Shown in pieces: positions 36,801 through 44,587 of a DNA stretch of 64,000 nucleotides. The stretch is from an uncultured Collinsella sp. (GTDB lineage: Bacteria; Actinomycetota; Coriobacteriia; Coriobacteriales; Coriobacteriaceae), in NCBI GenBank assembly GCA_902490405.1, contig CABUDS010000006.1:13035-77034 (forward strand), written 5' to 3'. The notes under the pieces were generated by a model. The model was not told where the DNA came from and searched no databases. It worked only from the letters and a program-made list of their open reading frames with translations. The translations under genes and the position numbers were made by a program. Positions within the stretch are counted from its first letter, which is position 1; every line of letters starts with the position of its first letter.

Positions 36801-37096
36801 CTCTGGTGCGGAATGAGGTTGTAGCTCTGAAACACAAAGCCAATGCGATTGTTTCTGTAGGCATCCCAATCGCGGTCGCTGAAATCCTTGGTCGAGATGC
36901 CATCGATCAGCAGATCGCCCGAATCGAAATGATCGAGTCCACCAATGACGTTGAGCATCGTAGTTTTACCCGAACCCGAGGGACCCAGGATGGCTACAAA
37001 CTCGTTATCGCGAAAAGACAGGCTTACGCTATCGAGCGCTACCTGCGTAAACGACTGCGTAACGTACCTTTTGCAAATAACTCTGAGATCCAGCAT
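33842..37096 (-). CDS. MacB-like ABC transporter: ATPase fused to FtsX-type permease
   Basis: A 1084-residue fusion. The N-terminal ABC domain (1-230) has Walker A GPSGSGKTT, LSGGQMQRVAIARAL and VLADEPTGALDS. A first membrane helix near residue 265 leads to a very large extracytoplasmic domain of about 550 residues, then three C-terminal helices with the FtsX/MacB signature (VLERKKEIGILRAIGASKRN). The extracytoplasmic part has low-complexity IDLSG/LDIDLSG repeats around 680-710 and a long Ala/Gln-rich helical stretch. Such transporters work in mechanotransmission, antibiotic resistance or lipoprotein/peptide export. ATG 37096 follows GAGAGG. It has no separate regulator nearby. Confidence 0.88.
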   Translation of the reverse strand: MLDLRVICKRYVTQSFTQVALDSVSLSFRDNEFVAILGPSGSGKTTMLNVIGGLDHFDSGDLLIDGISTKDFSDRDWDAYRNNRIGFVFQSYNLIPHQSILENVELALTLTGVGHAERRQRARKALEAVGLGEHVDKRPNQLSGGQMQRVAIARALINDPEIVLADEPTGALDSTTSVQVMDLLKDVARDRLVIMVTHNPELAYQYATRIVNLADGKITDDSDPFDVAKAARREAKPTRKTSMSFVTALGLSARNLMTKKGRTAMTAFAGSIGIIGIAAILALSNGVNGYIKKVEEDTLSSYPLTISKQDYDLSSMMGGQGAADDDTSKNEGSSDGSTDGKARGTDKIPVVTAVKDMFASVKSNDMTSFKAWLDAGGDGIDKEVNAIQYGYGVSPVVYRAGKGDEKPVRLVPNAMTEAMSGGASSAATVSMDSVGTSVFNEMIDDQSLLDSQYDVVAGHWPTSANEAVMVLSSRGTVGDYTLYSIGALDISELNDLVNSAMAADGGVEAPETGTDFTYDDALSTTFKVLSPADAYRKNEETGMWTDMSGDADFMTAKVADGIDVRIVGVVRPNETANASALSPGIAYTHALTRQLMERAADSQIVQEQLARPETDVFTGKTFDELQGEAKQGVDLGSMFSVDEAALKSAFSFDTSALSGAAGGIDLSGIDLSGLDIDLSGVGKDIDFSDIMAKAPAPDFSGIFDGLELTPEQMQQVGTLANQLFEGFMQSDQFKALSPEDLKDASKLAAAFSTYLENDAAAQQCLAQLQALGGDALAERLQQAMTDYVQKQLAPYLQQAMDQVMKAISEQIASTVSSQLKAGAAGLMDQMATQMSSSFANLASAMHVDASAFARAIHFNMDAEDLSSLMMSYAKASKLTYDNNLTTLGYADEADPISVKIFPRDFEAKERVLDHIDAYNKQVKAAGHDDRVISYTDYMGIIMGSVTDIVNTISLVLIAFVSISLVVSSIMIGIITYISVLERKKEIGILRAIGASKRNVANVFNAETFIEGLIAGVFAVVVVVAVSFPVNAWALAAKQVPNLMSLPVQDALVLIAISVLLTVVAGLLPARSASKKDPVEALRSE

Positions 37097-37222
37097 GGAC
37101 GGCAACCTCTCTCGCGCGGGCGCGCTCGCCCGCTCCCCCGCCGTTCACGTTCGGCGCGTTCGCCCTACTCTATCCCCATTTTTTGCCGGCACCGGTGAGA
37201 AATGTAACGAACCGCACCAAAA

Positions 37223-37305
37223 AACGAACGGGATAGCACGCCGTATGGCGCACCATCCCGCATATAACATCCCCGATGCGGCAAAGAGGCTGTCACTTTG
37301 TCACA
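37223..37305. repeat. 83-bp composite repeat (copy A)
   Basis: AACGAACGGGATAGCACGCC ... ATCCCGCATATAACATC forms a CGGGAT/ATCCCG hairpin and is followed by a family 1 variant (37277-37305). An equally long, co-linear copy lies at 43192-43274. It sits 12 bases from the CoA-disulfide reductase stop. Confidence 0.88.
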
Positions 37306-37317
37306 TTCCAATGCGCG

Positions 37318-39009
37318 CTACTTTTCGAGCCCGCACGGCATAACGTTAGCGCTGCCGCGGCGAGCCTCAGTCACGGCTGCAAAGAAGCGATAGCCACCCG
37401 AGAAGTTAAAGCACTCAAAGCCATGCTGCACCAAAATGCGGCAAGCAATGTAGCTGCGAATGCCGCTCTGGCAAATCACGTAGACCGGCTTGACCCGGTC
37501 GAGCTCGCCCAGGCGATTGCGCAGATCATCGACGGGAATGTTTACGAAACCATCGATATGCCCGCGCTCATACTCCCCTTCCGTACGAACATCGAGCAGC
37601 TGCACGCTGCCATCGCGTGGCAAGTTGGGCTCATCCTCCCAATGCCACTGCGCCAGTATGCCGCGATTGAGGTTCTCGATCATAAAGCCCGCCATATTGA
37701 CGGGATCCTTCGCCGATGAATACGGCGGCGCGTATGCTAGGTCCAAATCCTTAAGCCTATCGCCGCGCATGCCTGCCTGGATGGCAGTCGCCAGAACGTC
37801 GATACGCTTGTCCACACCATCGATGCCCACGATTTGCGCACCCAGCAGGCGCAATCCCTGCTTCTCGAAGACAACCTTCATGGTCATGGGCGTTGCACCC
37901 GGATAATAACCCGCATGCGAACCGGGCGACAGGACCACGCTGTCGCAGTCAATTCCCGCCGCGCGTGCCGCCTTTTCGGATAGTCCCGTGCTTGCCGCCG
38001 TCAAGTCGAATACCTTGATAACCGATGAGCCCAACGATCCGAGGTAGCAGCTGTCCATGCCGGCTATGACATCGGCGACGACACGCCCCTGCTTGTTGGC
38101 GGGGCCGGCGAGCGAAATGACCGCGTCCTCGCCGGTCACCTGATGCGTGACCTGCACGGCATCGCCCACGGCATACACGTCGGCAGCAGAGGTCTCCATG
38201 CGGTCGTTGACCACAATAGCCCCCTTGATGCCCAGTTCGAGCCCCGCCTCTTGCGCCAGATGGCTCTCAGGTGCCACGCCAATGGCAAGCAGCACCATAT
38301 CGGCTCCGATAGGGTCATCGCCCGCAACATGGGTGACAACGCGGCCATCAACTTCCTCAAAACCTGTCACATCGGCCTTGAGGCGCAGATCGATACCGTG
38401 CTCACGCACCTCGGTATGCAAAAGGGTCGCCATGTCGTAATCCAGGTTGTTCATAAGCTGGACGGGACGCTGCAGAAGGGTCACCTGGAGCCCCAGCTCG
38501 CACAGATTCTCCGCCGTCTCGACGCCAATGAAGCCGCCGCCGATCACGACGGCACTGCTCGGTCGCCGCTCTCGAACATAGCTGTGAATACGCAGCGTGT
38601 CCTCAACGGTGCGTAGGCTAAAGATTTTATCCGAGTCGATGCCCGGCAACGCAGGGCGAATCGGCTTTGCACCCGGCGACAGGATGAGCTTGTCATACGT
38701 CTCGACAAATTCCTCGCCCGTCAGCATATTGCGAACCTCGACCGTATGCGAATCGGGATGGATGGCAAACACCTCGTGACTCGTCTTGACCGCAATGCGA
38801 AAGCGATCCCAAAAGCCCTTGAGAGACTGCAGCGTCAATGCGCTCTCTTCTTCTATCACGCCGCCAATGTAGTACGGAAGCCCACAGTTGGCATACGATA
38901 CAAAACCCGTGCGCTCAAAGATGACAATTTGGGCCTGTTCGTCGAGTCTGCGCAAACGTGCCGCCGCCGATGCGCCGCCCGCGACGCCTCCAACGATAAC
39001 CACCTTCAT
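37318..39009 (-). CDS. CoA-disulfide reductase/NADH oxidase fused to rhodanese
   Basis: A 563-residue flavoenzyme. The FAD motif VVIVGGVAGGASAAAR, active-site Cys42 (YANCGLPYYIGG), the NAD(P)H motif VVIGGGFIGVETAENL and the ADVYAVGDAV second FAD motif identify the pyridine nucleotide-disulfide family. The last 100 residues are a rhodanese domain with active-site loop CQSGIR (Cys513). CoADR-RHD enzymes reduce CoA disulfide, CoA persulfide or polysulfide. Start ATG 39009 is two bases after the stop of a half-rhodanese frame. The gene follows a thiol-redox operon on the same strand, so it fits a role in sulfur or thiol stress. Confidence 0.92.
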   Translation of the reverse strand: MKVVIVGGVAGGASAAARLRRLDEQAQIVIFERTGFVSYANCGLPYYIGGVIEEESALTLQSLKGFWDRFRIAVKTSHEVFAIHPDSHTVEVRNMLTGEEFVETYDKLILSPGAKPIRPALPGIDSDKIFSLRTVEDTLRIHSYVRERRPSSAVVIGGGFIGVETAENLCELGLQVTLLQRPVQLMNNLDYDMATLLHTEVREHGIDLRLKADVTGFEEVDGRVVTHVAGDDPIGADMVLLAIGVAPESHLAQEAGLELGIKGAIVVNDRMETSAADVYAVGDAVQVTHQVTGEDAVISLAGPANKQGRVVADVIAGMDSCYLGSLGSSVIKVFDLTAASTGLSEKAARAAGIDCDSVVLSPGSHAGYYPGATPMTMKVVFEKQGLRLLGAQIVGIDGVDKRIDVLATAIQAGMRGDRLKDLDLAYAPPYSSAKDPVNMAGFMIENLNRGILAQWHWEDEPNLPRDGSVQLLDVRTEGEYERGHIDGFVNIPVDDLRNRLGELDRVKPVYVICQSGIRSYIACRILVQHGFECFNFSGGYRFFAAVTEARRGSANVMPCGLEK

Positions 39010-39011
39010 AG

Positions 39012-39164
39012 CTAACGCACCACCTTTCCCGTGTAGCCGCTTATGCCGCCGATATTCTTGACACTGCCATACCCAGAACGCTTAAGAAAACTCACAGCTT
39101 GGTTGCTTCGCGCACCGCTCAGGCAATGCACGAAAAGCTGCGTGCCCTTTCGACGTATACCCAT
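39012..39164 (-). pseudogene. Truncated rhodanese (C-terminal half), 50 codons
   Basis: The frame reads MGIRRKGTQLFVHCLSGARS and continues to GYGSVKNIGGISGYTG. CLSGARS is the rhodanese active-site loop, and the rest is the normal end of the domain. The N-terminal half is missing: upstream the frame runs into the terminator of the TlpA-like gene. No good ribosome site precedes the ATG. It ends two bases before the CoA-disulfide reductase start, whose ribosome site (AAAGGTGG) is in its last codons, so translation of the remnant may still matter for coupling. Confidence 0.7.
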
Positions 39165-39182
39165 GATGCTACCCCGAAGCAG

Positions 39183-39210
39183 AAAAAAGAGTCGCTGTTT
39201 CCAGCGACTC
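39183..39210 (-). terminator. Rho-independent terminator of the redox operon
   Basis: GAGTCGCTG(GAAA)CAGCGACTC followed by TTTTTT on the minus strand, 26 bases after the TlpA-like gene stop. Confidence 0.9.
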
Positions 39211-39235
39211 CCCTTCAGTTGTCTGTCCCACGGAC

Positions 39236-40198
39236 TTACTGTTCGCTCTTCGCGAGTGCCTGATCGATCAGTTTGTTGAGCGCCTCGCGCTGCTCAGCGG
39301 AGTTGATGCCGCCCATGATCGGCTCTCCCACAATGTTACCGTTCTGGTCGATCACGTAGGTGGTCGGGAACGAGTACAGGTTGGAGGTGAACTTTCCGGC
39401 CTCGCTGTCCGACTTAAACCAGATGTTCTTATACGTCACTCCCTTCTTGGAAAGCACGTCCTTGGCATCGGCCACCGCGTCTTTGTTGCCATCGAGCGTA
39501 AAGGAATTAACGCCCACGACCTGGCCGCCCTTCTCGGCAAGCTCCTTGTTGAGCTTCTCCAGATCGCCCAGCTCTCCCACGCACGGCTTGCAGGTGGTAA
39601 ACCAGAAGTTCATGACGGTGACCTTGTTCTTGGAGAACAGCTCGTCGCTGTTTACATCGTTGCCGTCCAAGTCCTTGCCCTTAAAGCTGGGGAACTTCGT
39701 CTCCCCGCTCTCGCCGTTGGTCACGCCCGCGGTCGAGGCATCAACACTCTCCCCCTCGCCGGGCGTGCTGCCACATCCGGGGAACTCCTTCTCCAGCGCC
39801 ATGAGCTTGTCCTCGATCTCCTTGACCTGCTGCGCGCCGGCCTTAAGCGTCTTAAGCTCGTCAGCCGCAAACTGATCCTTGGCGCCCTCGATGGTATCGA
39901 GCAAGAAGTCACCGTAGTTCTTGCCGTCCTCAATCATGGGAGTGTCTTTGTTGGCCGCAAGGAACACCTTTTCCCATAGGGCGTTATCGCTCGCAAAGAT
40001 CTCGTTTTCCTTTTGCAGCAGCTGCTGGTACAGCTTGGCCGCCTCCTCGGCGCTCGACGGCTTTTGCGCTATGAGCTCGGCAATCTGCGCATCGCCGCTC
40101 GTAGCATCCTTCGCGTCGCCCTTGGGGGCAGAGCACGCCGCGAGAGTCAGCGCCAGCACGGGCAGCATCAACAGAGCCGCAATTTTTGACAGTTTCAT
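39236..40198 (-). CDS. TlpA-like thioredoxin-fold lipoprotein
   Basis: A 320-residue secreted lipoprotein. Lipobox LAAC gives lipid-modified Cys22. Residues 30-160 are a helical, charged spacer; 165-320 form a TlpA/AhpC-TSA-like domain with the redox motif CKPC (Cys203, Cys206) in VMNFWFTTCKPC and the cis-Pro strand SFPTTYVID. It should reduce or exchange disulfides outside the membrane. It is the third gene of an operon with a tiny CxxC protein and a polyferredoxin, which could supply it with electrons through the membrane. Confidence 0.9.
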   Translation of the reverse strand: MKLSKIAALLMLPVLALTLAACSAPKGDAKDATSGDAQIAELIAQKPSSAEEAAKLYQQLLQKENEIFASDNALWEKVFLAANKDTPMIEDGKNYGDFLLDTIEGAKDQFAADELKTLKAGAQQVKEIEDKLMALEKEFPGCGSTPGEGESVDASTAGVTNGESGETKFPSFKGKDLDGNDVNSDELFSKNKVTVMNFWFTTCKPCVGELGDLEKLNKELAEKGGQVVGVNSFTLDGNKDAVADAKDVLSKKGVTYKNIWFKSDSEAGKFTSNLYSFPTTYVIDQNGNIVGEPIMGGINSAEQREALNKLIDQALAKSEQ

Positions 40199-40233
40199 GG
40201 TTCCTCCGTTTATATCGAAACTTATATAGGTAC

Positions 40234-41145
40234 CTATTTGTTTTCGCAGGCTTGCGTGGACTGCGCGGGTTTGTCGCCCGTCACACCCAGCCCATAGCGA
40301 AAGCTAATAGCATCGACGGGGCACGCGCCCACGCATTTGCCGCAACGAATGCATTCGGCATGGTTGGGCGTACGCGTAACGTCCACGTCCATTTGACACA
40401 CCTTGGCGCACTTGCCGCACGAGACGCATTTGCACTGGTCAACCTGGATCCCCAGCAAAGACACCTTGTTCATGAGCGCATAAAACGCACCGAGGGGGCA
40501 AATCCATTTGCAGAAGGGGCGGTAGAACAGCACGCTCAGCACCGCAACCGCAATGAGGATCGCGAGCTTCCAGGAAAAGAGCTTTCCCAGCGCAGAGCGG
40601 ATTCCCATGTTCATGATGGACAGCGGAATCGCGCCCTCGAGCACGCCCTGCGGGCAGATGTACTTGCAAAAGAACGGGTCGCCCATACCCACATCGTTGA
40701 CCACCAAGACGGGCAGCAGCACCACGGCAAACAGCAGCACGGCATACTTGATGTACGTGAGCGGCTTGAGCTTTTTCGTGGAGAGCTTCTTGCTGGGAAT
40801 CTTATGCAAAAGCTCTTGCAGCCATCCAAACGGGCACAAAAAGCCGCATACAAAACGTCCCAGCAGCACGCCGATCAGAATGAGCGTTCCGGTGACGTAA
40901 TACGAAAAGCTAAACTTAGACGAGCCCACCACCGACTGAAACGACCCGATGGGACACGCACCCAAGGCCGCCGGACACGAGTAGCAGTTGAGCCCCGGCA
41001 CGCAGACGGCTTTGCCCGCCCCCTGGTAGATGCCCCCTTTGGCAAAGTTAGGCAGGTGAATATTGGTCGCAAGCGTCGCCGCCGCCTGAATCAATCCGCG
41101 GAATCTCGCCAAAAGATGCGATGCAGTGTTTTTTCTTTTATCCAA
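40234..41145 (-). CDS. NapH-like membrane ferredoxin (4Fe-4S)
   Basis: A 303-residue membrane protein with about five helices. It carries CYSCPAALGACPIG near the N-terminus, two CxxxCP loops (CGFLCPFGW and CKWICPLGA), and two C-terminal 4Fe-4S ferredoxin motifs (CVSCGKCAKVC and CIRCGKCVGACP). The family (NapH/RnfB-like, Fer4_5) moves electrons across the membrane. TTG 41145 is inferred because it overlaps the TAA of the upstream CxxC gene with GGAG ten bases before it; a longer frame reaching 41223 lacks a ribosome site and overlaps that gene completely. Confidence 0.85.
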   Translation of the reverse strand: MDKRKNTASHLLARFRGLIQAAATLATNIHLPNFAKGGIYQGAGKAVCVPGLNCYSCPAALGACPIGSFQSVVGSSKFSFSYYVTGTLILIGVLLGRFVCGFLCPFGWLQELLHKIPSKKLSTKKLKPLTYIKYAVLLFAVVLLPVLVVNDVGMGDPFFCKYICPQGVLEGAIPLSIMNMGIRSALGKLFSWKLAILIAVAVLSVLFYRPFCKWICPLGAFYALMNKVSLLGIQVDQCKCVSCGKCAKVCQMDVDVTRTPNHAECIRCGKCVGACPVDAISFRYGLGVTGDKPAQSTQACENK

Positions 41146-41284
41146 TTCCGATACACTCCAAGCACAGCCTGATTGCCTTGGCCAGCACGGCATCCGCTTC
41201 GCCGCGCATAATTCCAAAGCCAACCATGGCTACCCCAACGATCAGCAAAGCCACCTGCGCCACAGGCTTAATCGCTTTGAACAA
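41138..41284 (-). CDS. CD1871A-type small membrane protein with CxxC motif
   Basis: A 48-residue protein: one membrane helix (VALLIVGVAMVGFGIMRGEA) and an ending AIRLCLECIGIG. The CLECIGIG tail is the signature of the CD1871A family of CXXC-motif proteins, usually next to 4Fe-4S and TlpA-like genes. TTG 41284 is preceded by GAAAGGAG at the correct distance. Its stop overlaps the next start, so it leads a three-gene redox operon. The function is unknown; a membrane thiol relay is a reasonable guess. Confidence 0.78.
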   Translation of the reverse strand: MFKAIKPVAQVALLIVGVAMVGFGIMRGEADAVLAKAIRLCLECIGIG

Positions 41285-41373
41285 TCTGACCACTCCTTTC
41301 GTTTCGCGACCCATTGGACCATACCGACTATAAAATCCGTGTTAAGCGTGAATGACTATGCAAGGAGAACGTT

Positions 41374-42048
41374 ATGCGCATCTTGGTCATCGAGGACGAG
41401 CGGGCACTGTGCGATGCGATCGCACGCAGCCTGCGCAACTTGGCCTATAGCGTCGACTGCTGCTACGACGGGCAGCAGGCCCTCGATCTGCTCGATGTCG
41501 AGACCTTTGATCTTGTCGTGCTCGACCTCAATCTCCCCCATGTCGACGGCATGACCGTGCTCAGGCAACTCAGGACAACTGATTGTGAGACCAAGATGCT
41601 TGTGCTCTCGGCACGTGGCGAGGTCTCCGACAAGGTAGCGGGGCTCGATGCGGGCGCCAACGACTACCTCACCAAGCCGTTCCATCTTGACGAGCTGGCG
41701 GCACGTATACGCAGCCTCACGCTCAGGCGCTTTACGCAAAGCGACGTTGTTCTAACCTGTGGATCGCTGAGCTTTGACACCAAAGCGCGCCTCGCCTCCG
41801 TGGGCGGCGAGACCCTATCCCTCACGCGCAAGGAGACCGGCATCTTGGAATACCTGATGCTTAACCAGGGGCGGCCGGTGAGCCAGGAAGAGCTTATCGA
41901 GCATGTATGGGACAGCAGCGTCAACAGCTTTAGCAACGCGACCCGCGTGCACATCTCGTCGCTGCGCAAAAAGCTGCGCGGTGCGTTGGGGCACGACCCC
42001 ATCCGCAACCGAATCGGCGAAGGCTACGTTATGGAGGACGGCAAATGA
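41374..42048 (+). CDS. OmpR/PhoB family response regulator
   Basis: A 224-residue regulator. Receiver domain residues 1-115 contain the acidic pocket (Glu7, Asp8), phosphoacceptor Asp51 (VLDLNLPHVDG), Ser/Thr switch VLSARG and Lys in LTKPFH. The C-terminal winged HTH ends with RNRIGEGYVMED. CAAGGAG lies upstream of ATG 41374. Its stop overlaps the sensor kinase start. It is divergent from the redox operon at 41284, so that operon is a likely target. Confidence 0.92.
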   Translation: MRILVIEDERALCDAIARSLRNLAYSVDCCYDGQQALDLLDVETFDLVVLDLNLPHVDGMTVLRQLRTTDCETKMLVLSARGEVSDKVAGLDAGANDYLTKPFHLDELAARIRSLTLRRFTQSDVVLTCGSLSFDTKARLASVGGETLSLTRKETGILEYLMLNQGRPVSQEELIEHVWDSSVNSFSNATRVHISSLRKKLRGALGHDPIRNRIGEGYVMEDGK

Positions 42049-43193
42049 AGCGGCTGTCGCTGCAGTGGCGCATCACGTTAATGACGGCCCTGCTGGTATG
42101 CTCGACCTGCGTACTTATGAATTGTCTGGTTGGCTACTCCGGCATGCGCTACATGGACTCGATCGGCAATGAACTATCGGCGCACAGCAAGGTGGAGGCG
42201 GCCTCGCCCAGCTCATTTGACCCGACAAACAAAGAGCTCGACGACGCGCTGACCATCGTCGTGAACGACGCCCAAGAATCGTTTGGCGCGACGAGCTGGT
42301 ATATAACTGCGGCGGTGACGCTGCTCGGCGGCGTACTGGCCTACTTTGTAAGCGGACATGCGCTGCGGCCGTTGCGCTTCTTTGCGACGCAAGTCGAGAG
42401 CGTGCGGCCCGACAACCTCGCCGACACAAAAATCAGCGAGGACGTGCCCTCTGAACTCAGGCGCTGCAGCGCGTCGTTTAACGACATGATTACCCGCCTT
42501 GACGAGGGATTTTCCGCACAAAGACAGTTTACGGGCAATGCGGCGCACGAACTGCGCACGCCGCTTGCGCTCATGCAGGCCCAGGTTGAGCTGTTTTGCG
42601 CCGAGCACCCCGACGTCGACGCCGATACAGCGAGCCTGCTCGGGCTGCTGCAGGAGCAGACCGAGCGAATGACGCACATGACAAAGACCCTGCTCGAGAT
42701 GAGCGAGCTGCGCAGTGTCCCTTGCAACGATGCGATTGACCTGGCGCCGATGATCGAAGAAGTACTCACGGACCTGGCGCCCCTTGCCGAGCAAAAAGAC
42801 ATCACGCTTACAAGTGAGGGCGACGCGCAAACGATCGGCAGCGATACGCTAATCTATCGGCTGCTGTTCAACTTGGCCGAAAACGCCATACGCTATAGCG
42901 CGCCCAACTCGACCGTGCAAATCAACGCCTGCGCCGAAGGCGACCGCGTGCTGCTACGCGTGCGCGACCAGGGGCCAGGCATTCCCGAGCAATACCAGAC
43001 GAGCATCTTTCAGCCCTTCTTTCGCGTCGACAAATCGCGCAGCAGGGCATACGGCGGCGTGGGGCTGGGGCTTGCGCTGGTCTGGGAGATCGCCGCGCTC
43101 CACGGCGGCTCCATCGAGGTCGAAGAGAGCTCGGAGCGCGGAACGACCATGCTCGTGACTCTTCCCACTCGCGCACTCGGCTCATTAAAATAA
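42045..43193 (+). CDS. Sensor histidine kinase
   Basis: A 382-residue membrane kinase: two transmembrane helices (about 11-33 and 86-106) bracketing a small 50-residue extracytoplasmic segment, a HAMP-like linker, HisKA with the phosphorylated His in NAAHELRTPLALM, and HATPase motifs NLAENAIRYS, DQGPGIP and GGVGLGLAL. It overlaps the response regulator gene by four bases (ATGA) and is its partner. The stop codon TAA overlaps the start of an 83-bp composite repeat. Confidence 0.92.
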   Translation: MKRLSLQWRITLMTALLVCSTCVLMNCLVGYSGMRYMDSIGNELSAHSKVEAASPSSFDPTNKELDDALTIVVNDAQESFGATSWYITAAVTLLGGVLAYFVSGHALRPLRFFATQVESVRPDNLADTKISEDVPSELRRCSASFNDMITRLDEGFSAQRQFTGNAAHELRTPLALMQAQVELFCAEHPDVDADTASLLGLLQEQTERMTHMTKTLLEMSELRSVPCNDAIDLAPMIEEVLTDLAPLAEQKDITLTSEGDAQTIGSDTLIYRLLFNLAENAIRYSAPNSTVQINACAEGDRVLLRVRDQGPGIPEQYQTSIFQPFFRVDKSRSRAYGGVGLGLALVWEIAALHGGSIEVEESSERGTTMLVTLPTRALGSLK

Positions 43194-43274
43194 CGAACGG
43201 GATGGCACGCCGCGTGGCGTACCATCCCGCACATAATATCGAGGATGTGACAAAGGGACTGTCCCTTTGTCACA
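43192..43274. repeat. 83-bp composite repeat (copy B), including 29-bp palindrome at 43246-43274
   Basis: AACGAACGGGATGGCACGCC ... ATCCCGCACATAATATC, then a perfect family 1 palindrome. Compared with copy A at 37223-37305 the length is identical and the hairpin arms are kept. It separates the convergent sensor kinase and guaA genes. Confidence 0.9.
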
Positions 43275-43309
43275 TCTGCTAGTTCTCGTCGCCTACCAGC
43301 TGAGTTAGC

Positions 43310-44290
43310 TTACTCCCACTCGACCGTGCCAACGGGCTTCGGCGTGAGGTCGTAGCAAACGCGGCAAATACCGGGGACCTCGGCGGTCACGCGAGCGGTA
43401 ATGCGCTTGAGCAGCGCCCAGTCGAGCTCAGGCACCTCGGCGGTCATGACGTCGACGGTGTTGATGCAGCGAATAATGCAGGGCCAGTCGTAGGCGCGCT
43501 TGCCCTCGCGCACACCGGTAGCGCGGAAATCGGGCACTACGGCAAAGTACTGCCAGATGGTCAGGCCGGCCTTGTCGATCTCTTCGCGCACGATGGCATC
43601 GGCCTCGCGCAGCGCCTCGAGACGGTCACGGGTGATGGCGCCAAGGCAGCGGACGCCCAGGCCAGGACCGGGGAACGGCTGACGCTCAACCATGTTCTCG
43701 GGCAGGCCGAGCTCGCGACCCACAACGCGCACCTCGTCCTTGTACAGCAGCTTGACGGGCTCGCAGAGCTCAAACTGCAGGTCCTCGGGCAGGCCGCCAA
43801 CGTTGTGGTGAGCCTTCACGCCGTCCTGCGACTCCAGAATGTCGGGATAGATGGTGCCCTGGGCGAGGAAACTGACCTCGTCGCCAACCTTGCGGGCCTC
43901 CTCCTCGAACACGCGAATGAACTCGGCGCCGATGATCTTGCGCTTGGCCTCGGGCTCCTCGACGTCCACGAGCTTATCCAGGAAGCGATCAGTAGCGTCG
44001 ACATAGACCAGGTTCGCATCCATCTGGTTCTTGAAGACGTCGACGACCTGTTCGCTCTCGCCCTTGCGCATCAGGCCGTGGTTCACGTGCACGCAGATGA
44101 GCTGCTTGCCGATAGCTTTGATGAGCAGGGCCGCAACTACAGAACTGTCGACGCCGCCGGAAAGAGCCAGCAGGACCTTCTTGTCGCCAATCTGCTCGCG
44201 GATTGCAGCGACCTGCTCATCGATGAACACCTGGGCAAGTTCGGGAGTGGTGATACGCACCATGTCGTCGGGACGCTTGTTGGGATCCAT
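43310..44290 (-). CDS. guaA: GMP synthase ATP-pyrophosphatase subunit (no glutaminase domain)
   Basis: A 326-residue protein with the GuaA ATP-PPase P-loop LSGGVDSS (43-50), the FPGPGLGVRCLG motif and the C-terminal dimerisation domain ending GTVEWE. The enzyme converts XMP to GMP. The class I glutamine amidotransferase domain (about 190 residues) of usual GuaA is absent: the frame begins 20 residues before the PPase domain with its own ATG. A separate amidotransferase subunit, as in two-part archaeal GMP synthases, or use of free ammonia is implied; no such gene is in the window. Function of the visible domain is very likely intact. Confidence 0.9.
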   Translation of the reverse strand: MDPNKRPDDMVRITTPELAQVFIDEQVAAIREQIGDKKVLLALSGGVDSSVVAALLIKAIGKQLICVHVNHGLMRKGESEQVVDVFKNQMDANLVYVDATDRFLDKLVDVEEPEAKRKIIGAEFIRVFEEEARKVGDEVSFLAQGTIYPDILESQDGVKAHHNVGGLPEDLQFELCEPVKLLYKDEVRVVGRELGLPENMVERQPFPGPGLGVRCLGAITRDRLEALREADAIVREEIDKAGLTIWQYFAVVPDFRATGVREGKRAYDWPCIIRCINTVDVMTAEVPELDWALLKRITARVTAEVPGICRVCYDLTPKPVGTVEWE

Positions 44291-44587
44291 GCAAAGCTCC
44301 TTTTCGGTTCGATGGGAATGCGTTGCACGTATGCAAACGCACCGTCATATGACCTCATTATATGCAGAGCGAGGTTCGTTTCCCATCGCTGCGACGGAGC
44401 TTTTTGCAGGGGTGGCAATTTTTCCTAATGTCGAGGTCAGCTAGGCTTCGGTAGCCACCTTGGGAGCATCGACAATAGACTCTTCCTTTATACGTTCGGC
44501 ATAATCGTAGGCGATAACCACAAATTCCAGTCCCGAGCAACAGGGGTAAAATGGCTGCTAATGTTGCCAGCTGTTGGGAGATGGAAG
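44291..44587. other. Intergenic region with short C-terminal gene relic
   Basis: Divergent region between guaA and the LuxR gene. On the minus strand, 44441-44530 reads GLEFVVIAYDYAERIKEESI and ends at a TAG; it looks like the tail of a lost gene, with no start or ribosome site. The rest shows no coding sign and must contain both promoters. Confidence 0.35.
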
